A stretch of DNA of 64,000 bases from DASUKM01 sp036278735 (GTDB lineage: Bacteria; Acidobacteriota; Vicinamibacteria; Vicinamibacterales; 2-12-FULL-66-21): NCBI GenBank assembly GCA_036278735.1, contig DASUKM010000042.1, forward strand, positions 1-64,000, written 5' to 3'. The position numbers and the translations under genes are program-made. The notes below the pieces were generated by a model, which made no database searches, was not told the DNA's origin, and worked only from the letters and a program-made list of their open reading frames with translations. This document shows, piece after piece, positions 34,642 to 44,569 of the stretch; the first letter of the stretch is position 1, and every line of letters starts with the position of its first letter.

Positions 34642-37600
34642 ATGAGGCCGATGAGATACACGCGCATCCTGCTGTCCACCTCCCTGGTCCTGCTGCTCGC
34701 CGCGGGCACGCGGCTGTCGTCGAGCGGCCTTGCCGCCGCGCCGTCCGCCGGAGGAACCAGTGCGAACGCCAGTGACTCGATCACCTGCCCGTGCAGTCTG
34801 TGGGACGACAGCACGGTCCCGGCGGTGCTCGACTCCGGGCCCGACAGTCCCGTCGAACTCGGGGTGCAGTTCCGAGCCGACCAGGACGGCTACATCACGG
34901 CGCTCCGCTTCTACAAGGGGGCGGGCAACACCGGGACGCACGTCGGCAGCCTCTGGACCAGCACCGGCACGCGGCTCTCGGCGGTGACCTTCGTGAACGA
35001 AACCGCGTCGGGATGGCAGATCGCGCTGCTGGATGCGCCGGTGCCGATCGCGGCCAACACGCTGTATGTGGCTTCGTACCACACCGACGTCGGGCATTAC
35101 AGCTTCGAGAGCGGGTACTTCGCCGCCGGGGGGCGCGACAACGGCCCGCTCCATGCCCCGGCGACCACTGAGGCCGCCAACGGGCTGTTTCAGTATGGGC
35201 CGGCAGGATCGTTCCCCGCGTCGACCTATCACGCGGCGAACTACTGGGTGGACGCCGTCTTCAGCACGTCGGTCGTGGACACGATCCCCCCCACGATCCT
35301 GGCGTCGACGCCGTCTGGCAGCGCCGTGTCCTCCTCGGCCTCGATCGCGGCGTCGTTCAGCGAACCCATGGATCCGGCGTCGATCTCGTCGGCCACCGTC
35401 GAGCTGCGCGACAGCGGCGGTGCGCTCGTGCCGGGCGCGGTGACGTACGACGACGGGACGCAGCGCGCGCTCCTCACGCCATCGGCGGCGCTGGCCTATT
35501 CGTCGGTCTACACGGCGGTCGTGCGGGGTGGTCCGGCGGGGCCGCACGTCGCGGACCGCGCGGGCAATCCGCTCGCGGCAGACGACACCTGGACGTTCAC
35601 GACCGCGGGTCCGCCGCCGCCGCCCGTCGATCAGGGCCCTGGGGGCCCGATCCTGGTCGTGGCGGGATCGTCGAATCCCTTCGGGAAGTACTACGCGGAA
35701 ATTCTGCGGGCGGAAGGGCTGAACGAGTTTGCTGTCGCGGATCTCTCGACCGTCACCGCCCAGACGCTCTCGTCCTACGACGTCGTCCTCCTCGGCGAGA
35801 CGCCGTTGACCGCGTCGCAGGTTTCGATGTTCACCACGTGGGTGAATGGCGGCGGGCGCCTGATCGCGATGCGGCCCGACGCGCAGCTGGCATCGCTGCT
35901 CGGACTGTCGAGCGCCGGCGGGACCCTGGCCGACGCCTACCTGCTGATGGACACGTCGAGCGGTCCGGGCGCCGGGCTCGTGAGCCAGACGATTCAGTAC
36001 CACGGTCCGGCGGACCTGTATACCGTCACCGCGGCCACACCGCTCGCGCGGCTCTACTCCACGGCCACGACGTCGACGGCATGGCCGGCGGCCTCGATTG
36101 CGCAAGTGGGATCGAACGGCGGCGAGGCGGCGGCGTTCACGTACGACCTGGCGCGCTCGGTCGTGTACACGCGCCAGGGGAATCCGGCGTGGGCGACGCA
36201 GGAGCGCGATGGCGCCTCGCCGGTGCGATCCGACGATCTCTTCTTCGGGGGCGCCGAGCCCGACTGGGTGGACCCGGGCAAGGTGGCGATTCCGCAGGCG
36301 GACGAACAGCAGCGCCTGCTCGCGAACCTGATCCTGCAGATGAGCAGCGGCCGCGAGCCGCTGCCGCGCTTCTGGTACTTTCCGCGGGACTTCAAGGCGG
36401 TCGTCATCATGACGGGCGACGATCACGGCAACGGCGGCACCGCCGGCCGGTTCGACGCGTATCTCGCGGCCAGCCCGGCGGGCTGCTCCGTCGAGGACTG
36501 GGAGTGCGTGCGCGGCACGTCGTACGTGTACACGTGGACGCCGTTCAGCGACGCGTCGGCGGCGTCGTACGACGCGCTGGGATTCGAAGTCGGCCTGCAC
36601 GTGAGCACCAATTGCAGCGACTTCACGGCCTCGAGCCTGGCCGAGACCTTCACGAATCAACTGAACGCCTGGCGGGCCAAGTACGTCAGCCTGCCGGGTC
36701 CGGTGACGAACCGGACGCACTGCATCCCGTGGAGCGACTGGTCGTCGCAGCCGAGCGTCGAGCTGAGCAAAGGCATCCGGCTCGATACGAACTATTACTA
36801 CTGGCCGGCGGCGTGGGTGGCGGATCGCCCGGGCCTGTTCACCGGATCGGGCATGCCGATGCGCTTCGCGGCGGCCGACGGCACCATGATCGACGTCTAT
36901 CAGGCGCCGACGCAGATGACCGACGAATCGGGCCAGACCTTCCCGATGACGATCGACACGCTGCTCGACAACGCGGTCGGGCCCAACGGCTACTACGGCG
37001 CGTTCACGGCGAACATGCACACGGATACCGCGGCATCCCCCGGCTCCGACGCGATCCTCGCCTCGGCCCGCGCGCGCGGCGTACCGATCGTGTCGGCCCG
37101 GCAGATGCTGACCTGGCTCGACGGCCGCAACGGCTCCGCCTTCGTCGGGCTCGACTGGTCGGGCAACCGGCTCACGTTCGGGATCGACGTCGGCGCGGGC
37201 GCGCGCGGCCTGACGGCCATGCTGCCGGCCACCGCCGGCACGGCTCCGTTCCAGTCGCTCACGCTCGACGGGACGTCGATCGCGACCGCGCGCGAGACGA
37301 TCAAGGGGATCGACTACGTCACGTTCGCGGCCGGGCCTGGCACCTACGTCGCCACCTACGAGCCTCCGGTGCCGCCGGACACCACGATCACCGCCGCACC
37401 GCCGGCGCTCGGCAACTCGCGCTCGGTCACGCTGCAGTTCACGTCGACCCAGAGCGGCAGCACGTTCCAGTGTGCGCTCGACGCGTCCGCGTTCGCGGCG
37501 TGCGCGAGCCCGAAGAGCTACGCCTCGCTGGCGGACGGCAGCCATACGTTCAGCGTGCGGGCCCTCGACGCCGGCGGCGCCGATCCGACACCCGCGACCG

Positions 37601-38337
37601 CCGCCTGGACGATCGATGCGACGCCGCCCGCGATCAGCGCCATCACCGCCGCGCCTGCGGCCACGACCGCGACGATCGCATGGAAGACCAATGAGCCGGC
37701 CGACAGCGCGGTCGACTACGGCACGTCGCCAGGTTCGCTGACGTCGCACGTCTCGAACGCCTCGAGGGTCACGACCCACAGCCTGTCGCTCACCGGGCTG
37801 ACCGGCGGCACCACCTACTACTACCGCGTCACCTCGCGGGACGCGGCGAACAACACCGCCTCGGCGCCGGCGACGGCCGCGACCTTCACGACGACCTCGA
37901 CGCGCCGGACGCAGGCGCCGGGCTCGGTGACGATCCAGAGCGGCAGCCGACGCGGCGGCTCGGCCGCCAGCCTCGCCGCCAACGACGGCTCGACCTATTC
38001 CGTCAACTCGACGACCAGGCGCACGCGCACGGCGACATGGTACGGCTCGTTCACCGGCGTCCCGGCGTCCCTCGCGGACCTGACGGTCACCTACTCGGGC
38101 CTGAATTCGCGCAGCGTCACCCAGACGGTGTCCATTTATCAATGGACGACGGGCCAGTGGGTCACGTTGAACGCGCAGACGGTGGGGACGTCGGAAAAGC
38201 TGCTCACGCTGACGCCGGGCGGCAGCGCCGCCAGCTACGTTTCCAGCTCGGGCGAGCTCCGGATTCGGATCAGCGCGTCTTCGTCGTCCAGCTTCTATTC
38301 GGCGGGCGACCTGATGCAGATCAGCTACGACCAGTAG
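34642..38337 (+). CDS. Large secreted multidomain beta-rich protein
   Basis: A 1,231-aa protein with a signal peptide (RILLSTSLVLLLAAGTRLSS). About 45-215 is a DUF4082-type module (VELGVQFRADQDGYITALRF, LYVASYHTDVGHYSFESGYF). About 215-325 is a Big_5-like Ig domain (TIPPTILASTPSGSAVSSSA). The central 330-900 region has a Rossmann-like start (GPILVVAGSSNPFGKYYAEI) and a possible polysaccharide-deacetylase-like part (FKAVVIMTGDDHGNG, FEVGLHVST, NRTHCIPW). Residues 905-1100 hold Ig/fibronectin-III repeats, and a C-terminal jelly-roll-like domain ends it. Probably a cell-surface or extracellular carbohydrate-active or binding protein. The second ATG (34651) is an alternative start. Confidence 0.75.
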   Translation: MRPMRYTRILLSTSLVLLLAAGTRLSSSGLAAAPSAGGTSANASDSITCPCSLWDDSTVPAVLDSGPDSPVELGVQFRADQDGYITALRFYKGAGNTGTHVGSLWTSTGTRLSAVTFVNETASGWQIALLDAPVPIAANTLYVASYHTDVGHYSFESGYFAAGGRDNGPLHAPATTEAANGLFQYGPAGSFPASTYHAANYWVDAVFSTSVVDTIPPTILASTPSGSAVSSSASIAASFSEPMDPASISSATVELRDSGGALVPGAVTYDDGTQRALLTPSAALAYSSVYTAVVRGGPAGPHVADRAGNPLAADDTWTFTTAGPPPPPVDQGPGGPILVVAGSSNPFGKYYAEILRAEGLNEFAVADLSTVTAQTLSSYDVVLLGETPLTASQVSMFTTWVNGGGRLIAMRPDAQLASLLGLSSAGGTLADAYLLMDTSSGPGAGLVSQTIQYHGPADLYTVTAATPLARLYSTATTSTAWPAASIAQVGSNGGEAAAFTYDLARSVVYTRQGNPAWATQERDGASPVRSDDLFFGGAEPDWVDPGKVAIPQADEQQRLLANLILQMSSGREPLPRFWYFPRDFKAVVIMTGDDHGNGGTAGRFDAYLAASPAGCSVEDWECVRGTSYVYTWTPFSDASAASYDALGFEVGLHVSTNCSDFTASSLAETFTNQLNAWRAKYVSLPGPVTNRTHCIPWSDWSSQPSVELSKGIRLDTNYYYWPAAWVADRPGLFTGSGMPMRFAAADGTMIDVYQAPTQMTDESGQTFPMTIDTLLDNAVGPNGYYGAFTANMHTDTAASPGSDAILASARARGVPIVSARQMLTWLDGRNGSAFVGLDWSGNRLTFGIDVGAGARGLTAMLPATAGTAPFQSLTLDGTSIATARETIKGIDYVTFAAGPGTYVATYEPPVPPDTTITAAPPALGNSRSVTLQFTSTQSGSTFQCALDASAFAACASPKSYASLADGSHTFSVRALDAGGADPTPATAAWTIDATPPAISAITAAPAATTATIAWKTNEPADSAVDYGTSPGSLTSHVSNASRVTTHSLSLTGLTGGTTYYYRVTSRDAANNTASAPATAATFTTTSTRRTQAPGSVTIQSGSRRGGSAASLAANDGSTYSVNSTTRRTRTATWYGSFTGVPASLADLTVTYSGLNSRSVTQTVSIYQWTTGQWVTLNAQTVGTSEKLLTLTPGGSAASYVSSSGELRIRISASSSSSFYSAGDLMQISYDQ

Positions 38338-39652
38338 CGGCGGTGAGACGCTCGCGGGCGACGCGTGCGACGACGGCGCTGAGCCCGACGAGCCCGATCA
38401 GGTTCGGAAACACCTGGAGGGCGTTCATCAGATCGCCCCAGGCCCACACGACGTCGACCTTCGTGATGGCGCCGAAGGGAATGAGGAGGCAGTAAATCCA
38501 GCGGTAGGGGCGCGTCACCCTCCGGCCGAGGATGTACTCGAAGAACTGTTCGCCGTAGTACGCCCAGCCGATCAGCGTCGTGTAGCCGAACAGAAAGGTG
38601 CAGAACGCCACGATCCACCCGCCGACGTGCGGCATCGTCGTATTGAACGCCGTGGCCACCGCGGCGGTGCTCGTCTGGCCCGACTGCCAGACGCCGGTCA
38701 ACAGGATCGTGAGGGCGCTGATCGTGGAGGTGACGAACGACACGATGAAGACTTCGGTGACGGCGTTCAGCCCCTGCTGGACCGGCTGGGAACTGCGCGC
38801 CGTGCCATAGGCGACGGCGGCCGTGCCGTAGCCCGCCTCGTTCGCGTAGATACCGCGGGCGATGCCGTAGCGCATCGCGACGAACACGCCGAATCCAAGC
38901 GCCGAGTGGACGGTGAAGGCTTCGCGAACGACGAGCGCGAGGACCGCCGGCACGCGCCCCGCGTTGAAGACGATCACGATCAATCCGCCGACCAGGTAGA
39001 GCGCGACCTTCAGAGGGGACAGCTTCTCGGCGGCGCGACCGATCGACGTGATGCCGCCGATGATCACCAGCCAGGTGAGCACCGCGATGACGATCCCGGC
39101 CCACAGCTTGGGGATGCCGAAGACGCTATAGGTGACGAGCGCAATCGAATTCGGCTGCGTGAACGGCGTCGTCGTCAGGGCGGCGACGGCGGCGACCAGC
39201 GCGAAGATCCAGGCGAGCGCGCGCGAATGCAGGCCGTCGCGCAGATAGTACATCGGGCCCGACAGCACCGCCGTCCCGCGGATGTCGCGAAAGCTGACGC
39301 CGAGGACCGCCTCGCTGAATTTGATCGCCATCGCGAGGAATCCGTACACCCAGATCCAGAACAGCGCGCCGGGGCCGCCCGAGACGATCGCGGTCGCCAC
39401 GCCGGCGATGTTGCCAGTCCCGACCGACGCGGCCAGCGCCGTCATGAAGGCCTGGAACGGCGTCAGCGCGCCAGTCGCGCCGCTGCTCCGCACGAGCGCG
39501 ACCCGCCACGCCTCGCCGAACCGCCGCACCTGAACGACCGCCGTGCGGAGCGTCAGAAACACGCCGCCCGCGAGCAGCACGCCGACGACCCACGGCATGA
39601 ACAGGGTATTGGCGAGTGCTTCGATGGCGTCGGCGAGGCCGGGAGGCAGCAT
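38321..39652 (-). CDS. Sodium:alanine/glycine symporter (AGCS family)
   Basis: A 443-aa inner-membrane transporter with about ten helices. Family signatures visible are the ASVGTGNIAGVATAIVSGGP motif, FWIWVYGFLAMAIKFSEAVL, and later YANEAGYGTAAVAYGTA and FLFGYTTLIGWAYYGEQ. It imports small neutral amino acids with Na+. The gene converges with the large secreted-protein gene and overlaps it by 17 bases at the 3' ends. It lies ten bases after the SDR gene on the same strand, so co-transcription with 39662-42159 is likely. Confidence 0.93.
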   Translation of the reverse strand: MLPPGLADAIEALANTLFMPWVVGVLLAGGVFLTLRTAVVQVRRFGEAWRVALVRSSGATGALTPFQAFMTALAASVGTGNIAGVATAIVSGGPGALFWIWVYGFLAMAIKFSEAVLGVSFRDIRGTAVLSGPMYYLRDGLHSRALAWIFALVAAVAALTTTPFTQPNSIALVTYSVFGIPKLWAGIVIAVLTWLVIIGGITSIGRAAEKLSPLKVALYLVGGLIVIVFNAGRVPAVLALVVREAFTVHSALGFGVFVAMRYGIARGIYANEAGYGTAAVAYGTARSSQPVQQGLNAVTEVFIVSFVTSTISALTILLTGVWQSGQTSTAAVATAFNTTMPHVGGWIVAFCTFLFGYTTLIGWAYYGEQFFEYILGRRVTRPYRWIYCLLIPFGAITKVDVVWAWGDLMNALQVFPNLIGLVGLSAVVARVARERLTAATGRS

Positions 39653-39661
39653 GGCGTGATT

Positions 39662-40441
39662 CTATATGTTCGAGCGTCCCTGCCCGCCGTCGACGACCAC
39701 GCACGCGCCGGTGATCCAGCTGGCGCGAGAGGAGCAGAGGAACGCGACGGCGTTGGCGACTTCGTCGGGCCGGCCGAAGCGGCCGAAGGGCAGCTCGCGG
39801 CGGACGAACTCGGCGATCCCGGCGGGGTCGGCCTGCTGGCGTTTGTGCCAGGAGCCGCCCGGAAACAGAATCGAGCCTGGCGCGACGCTGTTGACGCGGA
39901 TCCCCGCCGGCGCGAGCTGTTGCGCGAGCGCCTTGGACAGGCTGATCTCGGCGGATTTCACGGCGTTGTACGTCATCCGGCCGCCCGCCTCGCGTCCGTA
40001 GATCGACGCGATCATCACGATGCTGCCGCCGCCGCGCGCCTTCATGTGCGGCACGGCGAGCCGCGAGGCGCGAATGGCCGGAAACAGCGTGTCGTCGAAG
40101 GCGGCCTGCCACTCCGAATCGGTCGTGGCGAGCAGGTCGGAGCCGCCGGCGCGGCCGACGTTGTTCACGAGGATGTCGAGGCCGCCGAAGGCCTCGACCG
40201 TGCGGCCAATCACCAGCTCGACGCCCGCTGCCGTGGACACGTCGGCCTGCACCGTCGTCAGCATGTTCGGCCGCTTCGCCATGGCTTCGACTTCGACCGC
40301 CGCTTCGGCCAGGCGTTCCGCGCCACGCGCGCAGAGGCACACGCGGCACCCCTCGGAGGCGAGGACGCGAGCGGAGGCCAGCCCGAGCCCGCGGCTCGAG
40401 CCCGTAATCAGCGCGACTTTGTCCTGCAGTTGAAGATCCAT
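39662..40441 (-). CDS. Short-chain dehydrogenase/reductase (SDR)
   Basis: A 259-aa classical SDR: cofactor motif LITGSSRGLGLASA (TGxxxGxG), ILVNNVGRAGG, the catalytic Ser region MIASIYGRE and the YxxxK dyad in YNAVKSAEISL, with the end DEVANAVAFLCSSRASWITG and CVVVDGG. NAD(P)-dependent oxidoreduction; substrate unknown. The start at 40441 begins the canonical MDLQLQDKVALITG, and the longer in-frame extension is the neighbouring gene in another frame. Eight bases separate it from the DUF547 gene upstream. Confidence 0.92.
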   Translation of the reverse strand: MDLQLQDKVALITGSSRGLGLASARVLASEGCRVCLCARGAERLAEAAVEVEAMAKRPNMLTTVQADVSTAAGVELVIGRTVEAFGGLDILVNNVGRAGGSDLLATTDSEWQAAFDDTLFPAIRASRLAVPHMKARGGGSIVMIASIYGREAGGRMTYNAVKSAEISLSKALAQQLAPAGIRVNSVAPGSILFPGGSWHKRQQADPAGIAEFVRRELPFGRFGRPDEVANAVAFLCSSRASWITGACVVVDGGQGRSNI

Positions 40442-40449
40442 CGATGCGA

Positions 40450-41298
40450 TCAGCGGCCGGTCAGGTCGTTGAGATGCCAGTCGAAATCGTGAAAGGTCAT
40501 CGTGAACTGGTTCTGGTGCACGAAGTCCTGTTCGATCGGCAGCAGGTTGGGGCGGATGAAGGCGAGGATCGCACGCTCGATGGGGGAACGCGACGCGAAC
40601 GCCGGGTCGCCGTCCTTGTCGTACGCCGCGATGAACGCGTGGTCGTTCCAACTGACGATCGGGGTCACCGAGATCCGGCGCCCCGCGCGATCGATCCGGA
40701 GCATCTGCTGGTTGGTCACGAACTCCGCCTGCACGCTGGCGAGCTGCTGCGCGAGGTGGGCGGCCGTGTACGCCTCGCTATGAAGCCGTCCGCTGCCGAC
40801 CGCGCCGCGCCCGAGCGCGAGATACACGCGCGGGTCGTCGAACGCCGGCAGGATCGATTTCTCGATCTGATCCAGGGTGACGCTCCGGCCGGCGGCGCGC
40901 CAGACCGTTCTATCGAAGGCACCGGGAATCTGACGGATGCTCGACGCCGGATACTCCGGGCTGCGCCCGCGGATCGGGTAATGGTCGATGACGGTCTCGA
41001 GGACGAACGCGTTGTACGCATCGATCCAGAACGCCACCTGTTGATCGCGCGTCCACCCGCCGTAGGTCGCCGCGGGCACGTTGAGCGACGCGACGTACCG
41101 GTCGAGACGTCCGCGTTCCGTCTTCAGCGCATGATAGTAGACCAGACCGTCGCGCACGAGCCCGTCGAGCAACTGGTCGAGCGGCCGGTGCAGCGCGTCG
41201 ACACCAGGCTCGGGAAGTGGCGCCTGCGGCGCCGCCGCCAGACACACGCAGGCCGACAGCGCCACGACCAGCAGAGAGACGACGCGCATGCCGCTCAT
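40450..41298 (-). CDS. DUF547 domain secreted protein
   Basis: A 282-aa protein with a signal peptide (MRVVSLLVVALSACVCLAAA) and the DUF547 core: LVYYHALKTERGRLDRYVAS, QQVAFWIDAYNAFVLETVID, then LALGRGAVGSGRLHSEAYTA. DUF547 proteins are cysteine-hydrolase-like in sequence neighbourhood, but no activity is established. It sits between an alpha/beta hydrolase gene (upstream) and the SDR gene in the minus-strand run. It is probably periplasmic. Confidence 0.88.
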   Translation of the reverse strand: MSGMRVVSLLVVALSACVCLAAAPQAPLPEPGVDALHRPLDQLLDGLVRDGLVYYHALKTERGRLDRYVASLNVPAATYGGWTRDQQVAFWIDAYNAFVLETVIDHYPIRGRSPEYPASSIRQIPGAFDRTVWRAAGRSVTLDQIEKSILPAFDDPRVYLALGRGAVGSGRLHSEAYTAAHLAQQLASVQAEFVTNQQMLRIDRAGRRISVTPIVSWNDHAFIAAYDKDGDPAFASRSPIERAILAFIRPNLLPIEQDFVHQNQFTMTFHDFDWHLNDLTGR

Positions 41299-41357
41299 CT
41301 TATCCGATGGCGGTGCAGGGGTCGCGCAGCGCCGCCCTTTCCGGGCGGACCAGATCC

Positions 41358-42179
41358 CTACAAATTCGAGGCGAGATAGTCGGCGAGCGTTCGCGAGAAG
41401 TCGGCCGGGCGCTCGAGGTTCGAGAGGTGGCCGGCGCCGGCGAGGACCGTGAGGGTGGACCGCGCGATCGCGCGCTGCATCGCATCGGCGTCGGCCGGCG
41501 GCGTGATGGCGTCCGCCTCGCCCGTGATGATCAGGGCGGGGCACCCAATCTTCGGCAGATCGGGCGTCGAGTCGGGCCGCGCCGTCATGGCGACGACGGC
41601 CGCGTCGATCGCCTCGCGGGGGTTCGCCTCGATCAGCTGCCGGACGCGGGCGCGAAGCGGCGCGTCCGCGTCCGCGCTGAGGAGCGCCGGCAGCATGCCG
41701 TCGGCAACCGCCGAGGGGCCGCCGCGTGCGATCGTCTCGCGCATCGCGGCACGGGCGGCGCGCGCCTCGGCGGTGTCGGCCTGCGGGCGGGTATCCGCGA
41801 GCACCATCCGGGTGAACCGCTCGGGCATCAAACGATACAACGCGAACACGACGTAGCCCCCCATCGACAACCCGCCCACCACGCCCGCTTCGATGTCGAG
41901 CGCGTCGAGCAGCCGGCCGACGTATCGCGCGTAGGCGTCCATCGTGGCCGGCGCGGGCGCCGGCCGCGACGCGGCGGTGGATCCAGGCCCGCGGAATCCC
42001 GGCAGATCGGGCGCGATGAACCGCCAGCCATCCGGCACCGCGTCGAGCTGCGGGCGCCACATGTCGGCGCTGAGCGGAAACCCGTGAATCAGGACCATCG
42101 GCCAGCCCGCGCCCGACTCGAGATACCGGGCCGGGGCCCCGTCGACATCGACGGTGCATTCGCGGACGACAGGCGTCAT
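41358..42179 (-). CDS. Alpha/beta hydrolase
   Basis: A 273-aa alpha/beta-hydrolase of the 3-oxoadipate enol-lactonase/BioH type. Visible are the oxyanion segment LIHGFPLSADMWRPQLD, nucleophile elbow GLSMGGYVV (Ser), acid region ITGEADAITPP and catalytic His in AGAGHLSNLERPADF. Length is normal. A GAGGT box precedes the ATG. It starts eight bases after the end of the ADOP permease gene, so it is probably in the same transcript. Substrate unknown. Confidence 0.9.
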   Translation of the reverse strand: MTPVVRECTVDVDGAPARYLESGAGWPMVLIHGFPLSADMWRPQLDAVPDGWRFIAPDLPGFRGPGSTAASRPAPAPATMDAYARYVGRLLDALDIEAGVVGGLSMGGYVVFALYRLMPERFTRMVLADTRPQADTAEARAARAAMRETIARGGPSAVADGMLPALLSADADAPLRARVRQLIEANPREAIDAAVVAMTARPDSTPDLPKIGCPALIITGEADAITPPADADAMQRAIARSTLTVLAGAGHLSNLERPADFSRTLADYLASNL

Positions 42180-42186
42180 GCGGACC

Positions 42187-44559
42187 TCATTGGCGCAGCC
42201 ACTCGACGGGCGAGATCGCGGCCGCCCGACGTGCGGGGAGATAGCACGCGGCAGCCGCCGCGAGGCCCGTTGCGAGCGGCACGGCCAGGAACGTCAACGG
42301 ATCCGCGGCCGTGACGCCGAACAGCAGATGCGACAGGGCGCGGCCGGCGAGCAGCGCCAGCGGAATGCCGAGCGCGAACCCCGCCAGCACGATGCGGGCC
42401 GCCTGCGCGAACACGAGCCGCATCGTCCGGCCCGGCGTAGATCCAAGCGCCGCGCGAATCGCCAGCTCACGCCGTCGTTCGACGACCGCGCGCGTCAACG
42501 ATCCGGCCAGGCCGAGCAGCGACACCAGGATCGCCACCGCGGCGAACCCGCCTGCGGCAATGGCGCGCAGCCGTCCGGGCACCAGTTCGCGCGACATGAC
42601 CGCCGAGAGGGGCTTGACGTCGCCGACCGGCAGGGTCGGGTCGGCCTGGCTGATGACGCGCCGCACAATCGGCGCGAGCGCCGCCGGATCCCCGTCCCCC
42701 TTGACGGCGAGATACATCACGCTGCTCGGCAGATCCGTCCACGGCAGGAACAGCGAGGCGTCCCTCGGCCGATCGAGTCCCGTGTACTTGATGTCGTGCA
42801 CGAGCCCCACGATAACGGCCTTGGCCGTCTGCCCCGGAAACGTGACCGGAAACGTCCTTCCGATCGGATCGCGATTCGGAAAGAAGCGCCGCGCGACGCG
42901 ATCGCTGATCACGACGACGTGCCGCTTCGAGTCAACGTCGGCGCGCTCGAACGTCCGTCCGCGCTCGAGGCGGGCTCCGATCGCTTCGAGGTACCCGGGG
43001 GTCGTTGGCACGAGGTTCATCATGAAGATGGGATCCCCGCGGCCGGTCGAAATGCCGACCTCGAGGACCGACGACGCCGGCGGCAGTCCGCCCCCGAGGC
43101 CGGCGGCCCGCACGCCGGGGAGCGCCGCGGTCCGGCGCAGCAGCTCCCTGACGAAAGGCTCGCGCGACGCGCTGTCGAACCGCGTCGTCTCGCCGAGCTG
43201 CAGCGATGCCGCGACCGTGTGCCCGGAGTCGATCCCGATGTCGTTCCAGGCGAGGCGGACGAACGTCCGGCCGAGGAGCGACGCGCCCGCGAGGAGCACG
43301 ACCGCCAGGGCGATCTGGATGGCGACCAGCGACGTCCTGAGCCGGCGCCCACCGGGCGTGGCGGTCGCGGTCATCCCGCGCAAGGGCTGCATCCGGTCGC
43401 GCCAGACGTTCGCCGCCGGCGCCAGGCCGCAGGCGATCGCGACGGCGGCCGTGACGGCGATGCTCCAGGCGACGACGGGCCCATCGAGCCCGAGGGTCGC
43501 CGCATGCGGAAGGAGCGACGCGAGTTCCGATTGCACGGTCGCGACAGCGAATCGCGCGAGCCACACGCCCGCGATCGCTCCCGCGGCGGCGATCAGCGCA
43601 CTCTCGGCGAGGAACGTCCGCAGCAGCCGCGCCCGTCCGGCGCCGAGCGCGATCCGCACGGCGAACTCGCGATCGCGCGCGGCGGCACGGCCGATGAGCA
43701 CGGTCGCGACGTTGGCGCACGCGATCAGCAGCACGAGCAGCCCGCCGGCGACGAACACCCGAAGCATGGGACGGACGTCGCCGAAGAGCCGATCCTCGAA
43801 GGGCTCGATGGCCGCCCGTCGACCTTTCACGACCGGGCCGAACCGGCCGTTCGTGTCGCGGGCGACGCGGTCGGCGTCTACCCGCATCTGCGACAGCGAT
43901 ACGCCGCCGGCGAGCCGGGCCATCAGCGTGAACGACCGGTCGTCCGGCCTCCCGAACAAGGCTAACGGCGGCGCGTTCTCCGCCGGCATCCAGAGCTGCG
44001 TGTGCGACGTCGGGAAGTCGAACGCTGGGGGCATGACGGCCACGACCGTCAGGGGGCGCGAGCCGACGGTCAGGCCCGCGCCGATGACGGCCGGATGCAC
44101 GGTGCGGATGCGGTCGGCGAGCGCGGCGCCGACGACGACGTCGGCCGGATCGGACAATGAAGGGCGGCCCGCCGCGGGTGGCGTGCCCAGGACGTCGAAC
44201 AGCGGCCCCTCGACGAGCGCGGCGTCCATTGCGACGGGCTCCCCGGCGCCGCGGATCGTCACGTTCTCGGTGACGTACGCGGCCGCGCCGCGAACGGTCC
44301 GGAGCCGGTCGATCCACGCGCGCGCCTCGGGCAGGCGGAAATCGCTCTCGTCGCCGCGCGAATCGCGCGTCGAGATCAGGACCAGCCGATCGGCGCGGGT
44401 ATAGGGCAGCGGCCGCAGGAGCACGCCGTACGCGACGACCGACACCGCCACGTTGGCCGCGATGCCGAGCGCGATCGTCACGACCGCCGCCGCGCTCGAC
44501 CAGGGCGCCGACGCGATCGCGCGCCAGGCGCCCTTCAGGTCGGACCCAATCGCATCCAT
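42187..44559 (-). CDS. ADOP-type duplicated FtsX/MacB permease (790 aa)
   Basis: A 790-aa inner-membrane protein of the acidobacterial duplicated permease family. It has an N-terminal helix (VVTIALGIAANVAVSVVAYG), a MacB periplasmic core, an FtsX domain with three helices (about 270-390), a second core and a second FtsX domain (about 680-780). The end PARRAAAISPVEWLR is the family's C-terminal signature. ABC-type transport or mechanotransmission needs a separate ATPase, which is not beside it. The final ATPase could be encoded elsewhere. A relative lies at 46861-49308. Confidence 0.9.
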   Translation of the reverse strand: MDAIGSDLKGAWRAIASAPWSSAAAVVTIALGIAANVAVSVVAYGVLLRPLPYTRADRLVLISTRDSRGDESDFRLPEARAWIDRLRTVRGAAAYVTENVTIRGAGEPVAMDAALVEGPLFDVLGTPPAAGRPSLSDPADVVVGAALADRIRTVHPAVIGAGLTVGSRPLTVVAVMPPAFDFPTSHTQLWMPAENAPPLALFGRPDDRSFTLMARLAGGVSLSQMRVDADRVARDTNGRFGPVVKGRRAAIEPFEDRLFGDVRPMLRVFVAGGLLVLLIACANVATVLIGRAAARDREFAVRIALGAGRARLLRTFLAESALIAAAGAIAGVWLARFAVATVQSELASLLPHAATLGLDGPVVAWSIAVTAAVAIACGLAPAANVWRDRMQPLRGMTATATPGGRRLRTSLVAIQIALAVVLLAGASLLGRTFVRLAWNDIGIDSGHTVAASLQLGETTRFDSASREPFVRELLRRTAALPGVRAAGLGGGLPPASSVLEVGISTGRGDPIFMMNLVPTTPGYLEAIGARLERGRTFERADVDSKRHVVVISDRVARRFFPNRDPIGRTFPVTFPGQTAKAVIVGLVHDIKYTGLDRPRDASLFLPWTDLPSSVMYLAVKGDGDPAALAPIVRRVISQADPTLPVGDVKPLSAVMSRELVPGRLRAIAAGGFAAVAILVSLLGLAGSLTRAVVERRRELAIRAALGSTPGRTMRLVFAQAARIVLAGFALGIPLALLAGRALSHLLFGVTAADPLTFLAVPLATGLAAAAACYLPARRAAAISPVEWLRQ

Positions 44560-44569
44560 CTCCCCTCCG

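Noticed and set aside
34054..38142. 1,362-aa minus-strand ORF opposite the large secreted protein
   Set aside because: Arg/Gly/Ala-rich shadow with no domain; the plus-strand frame has a signal peptide and domains.
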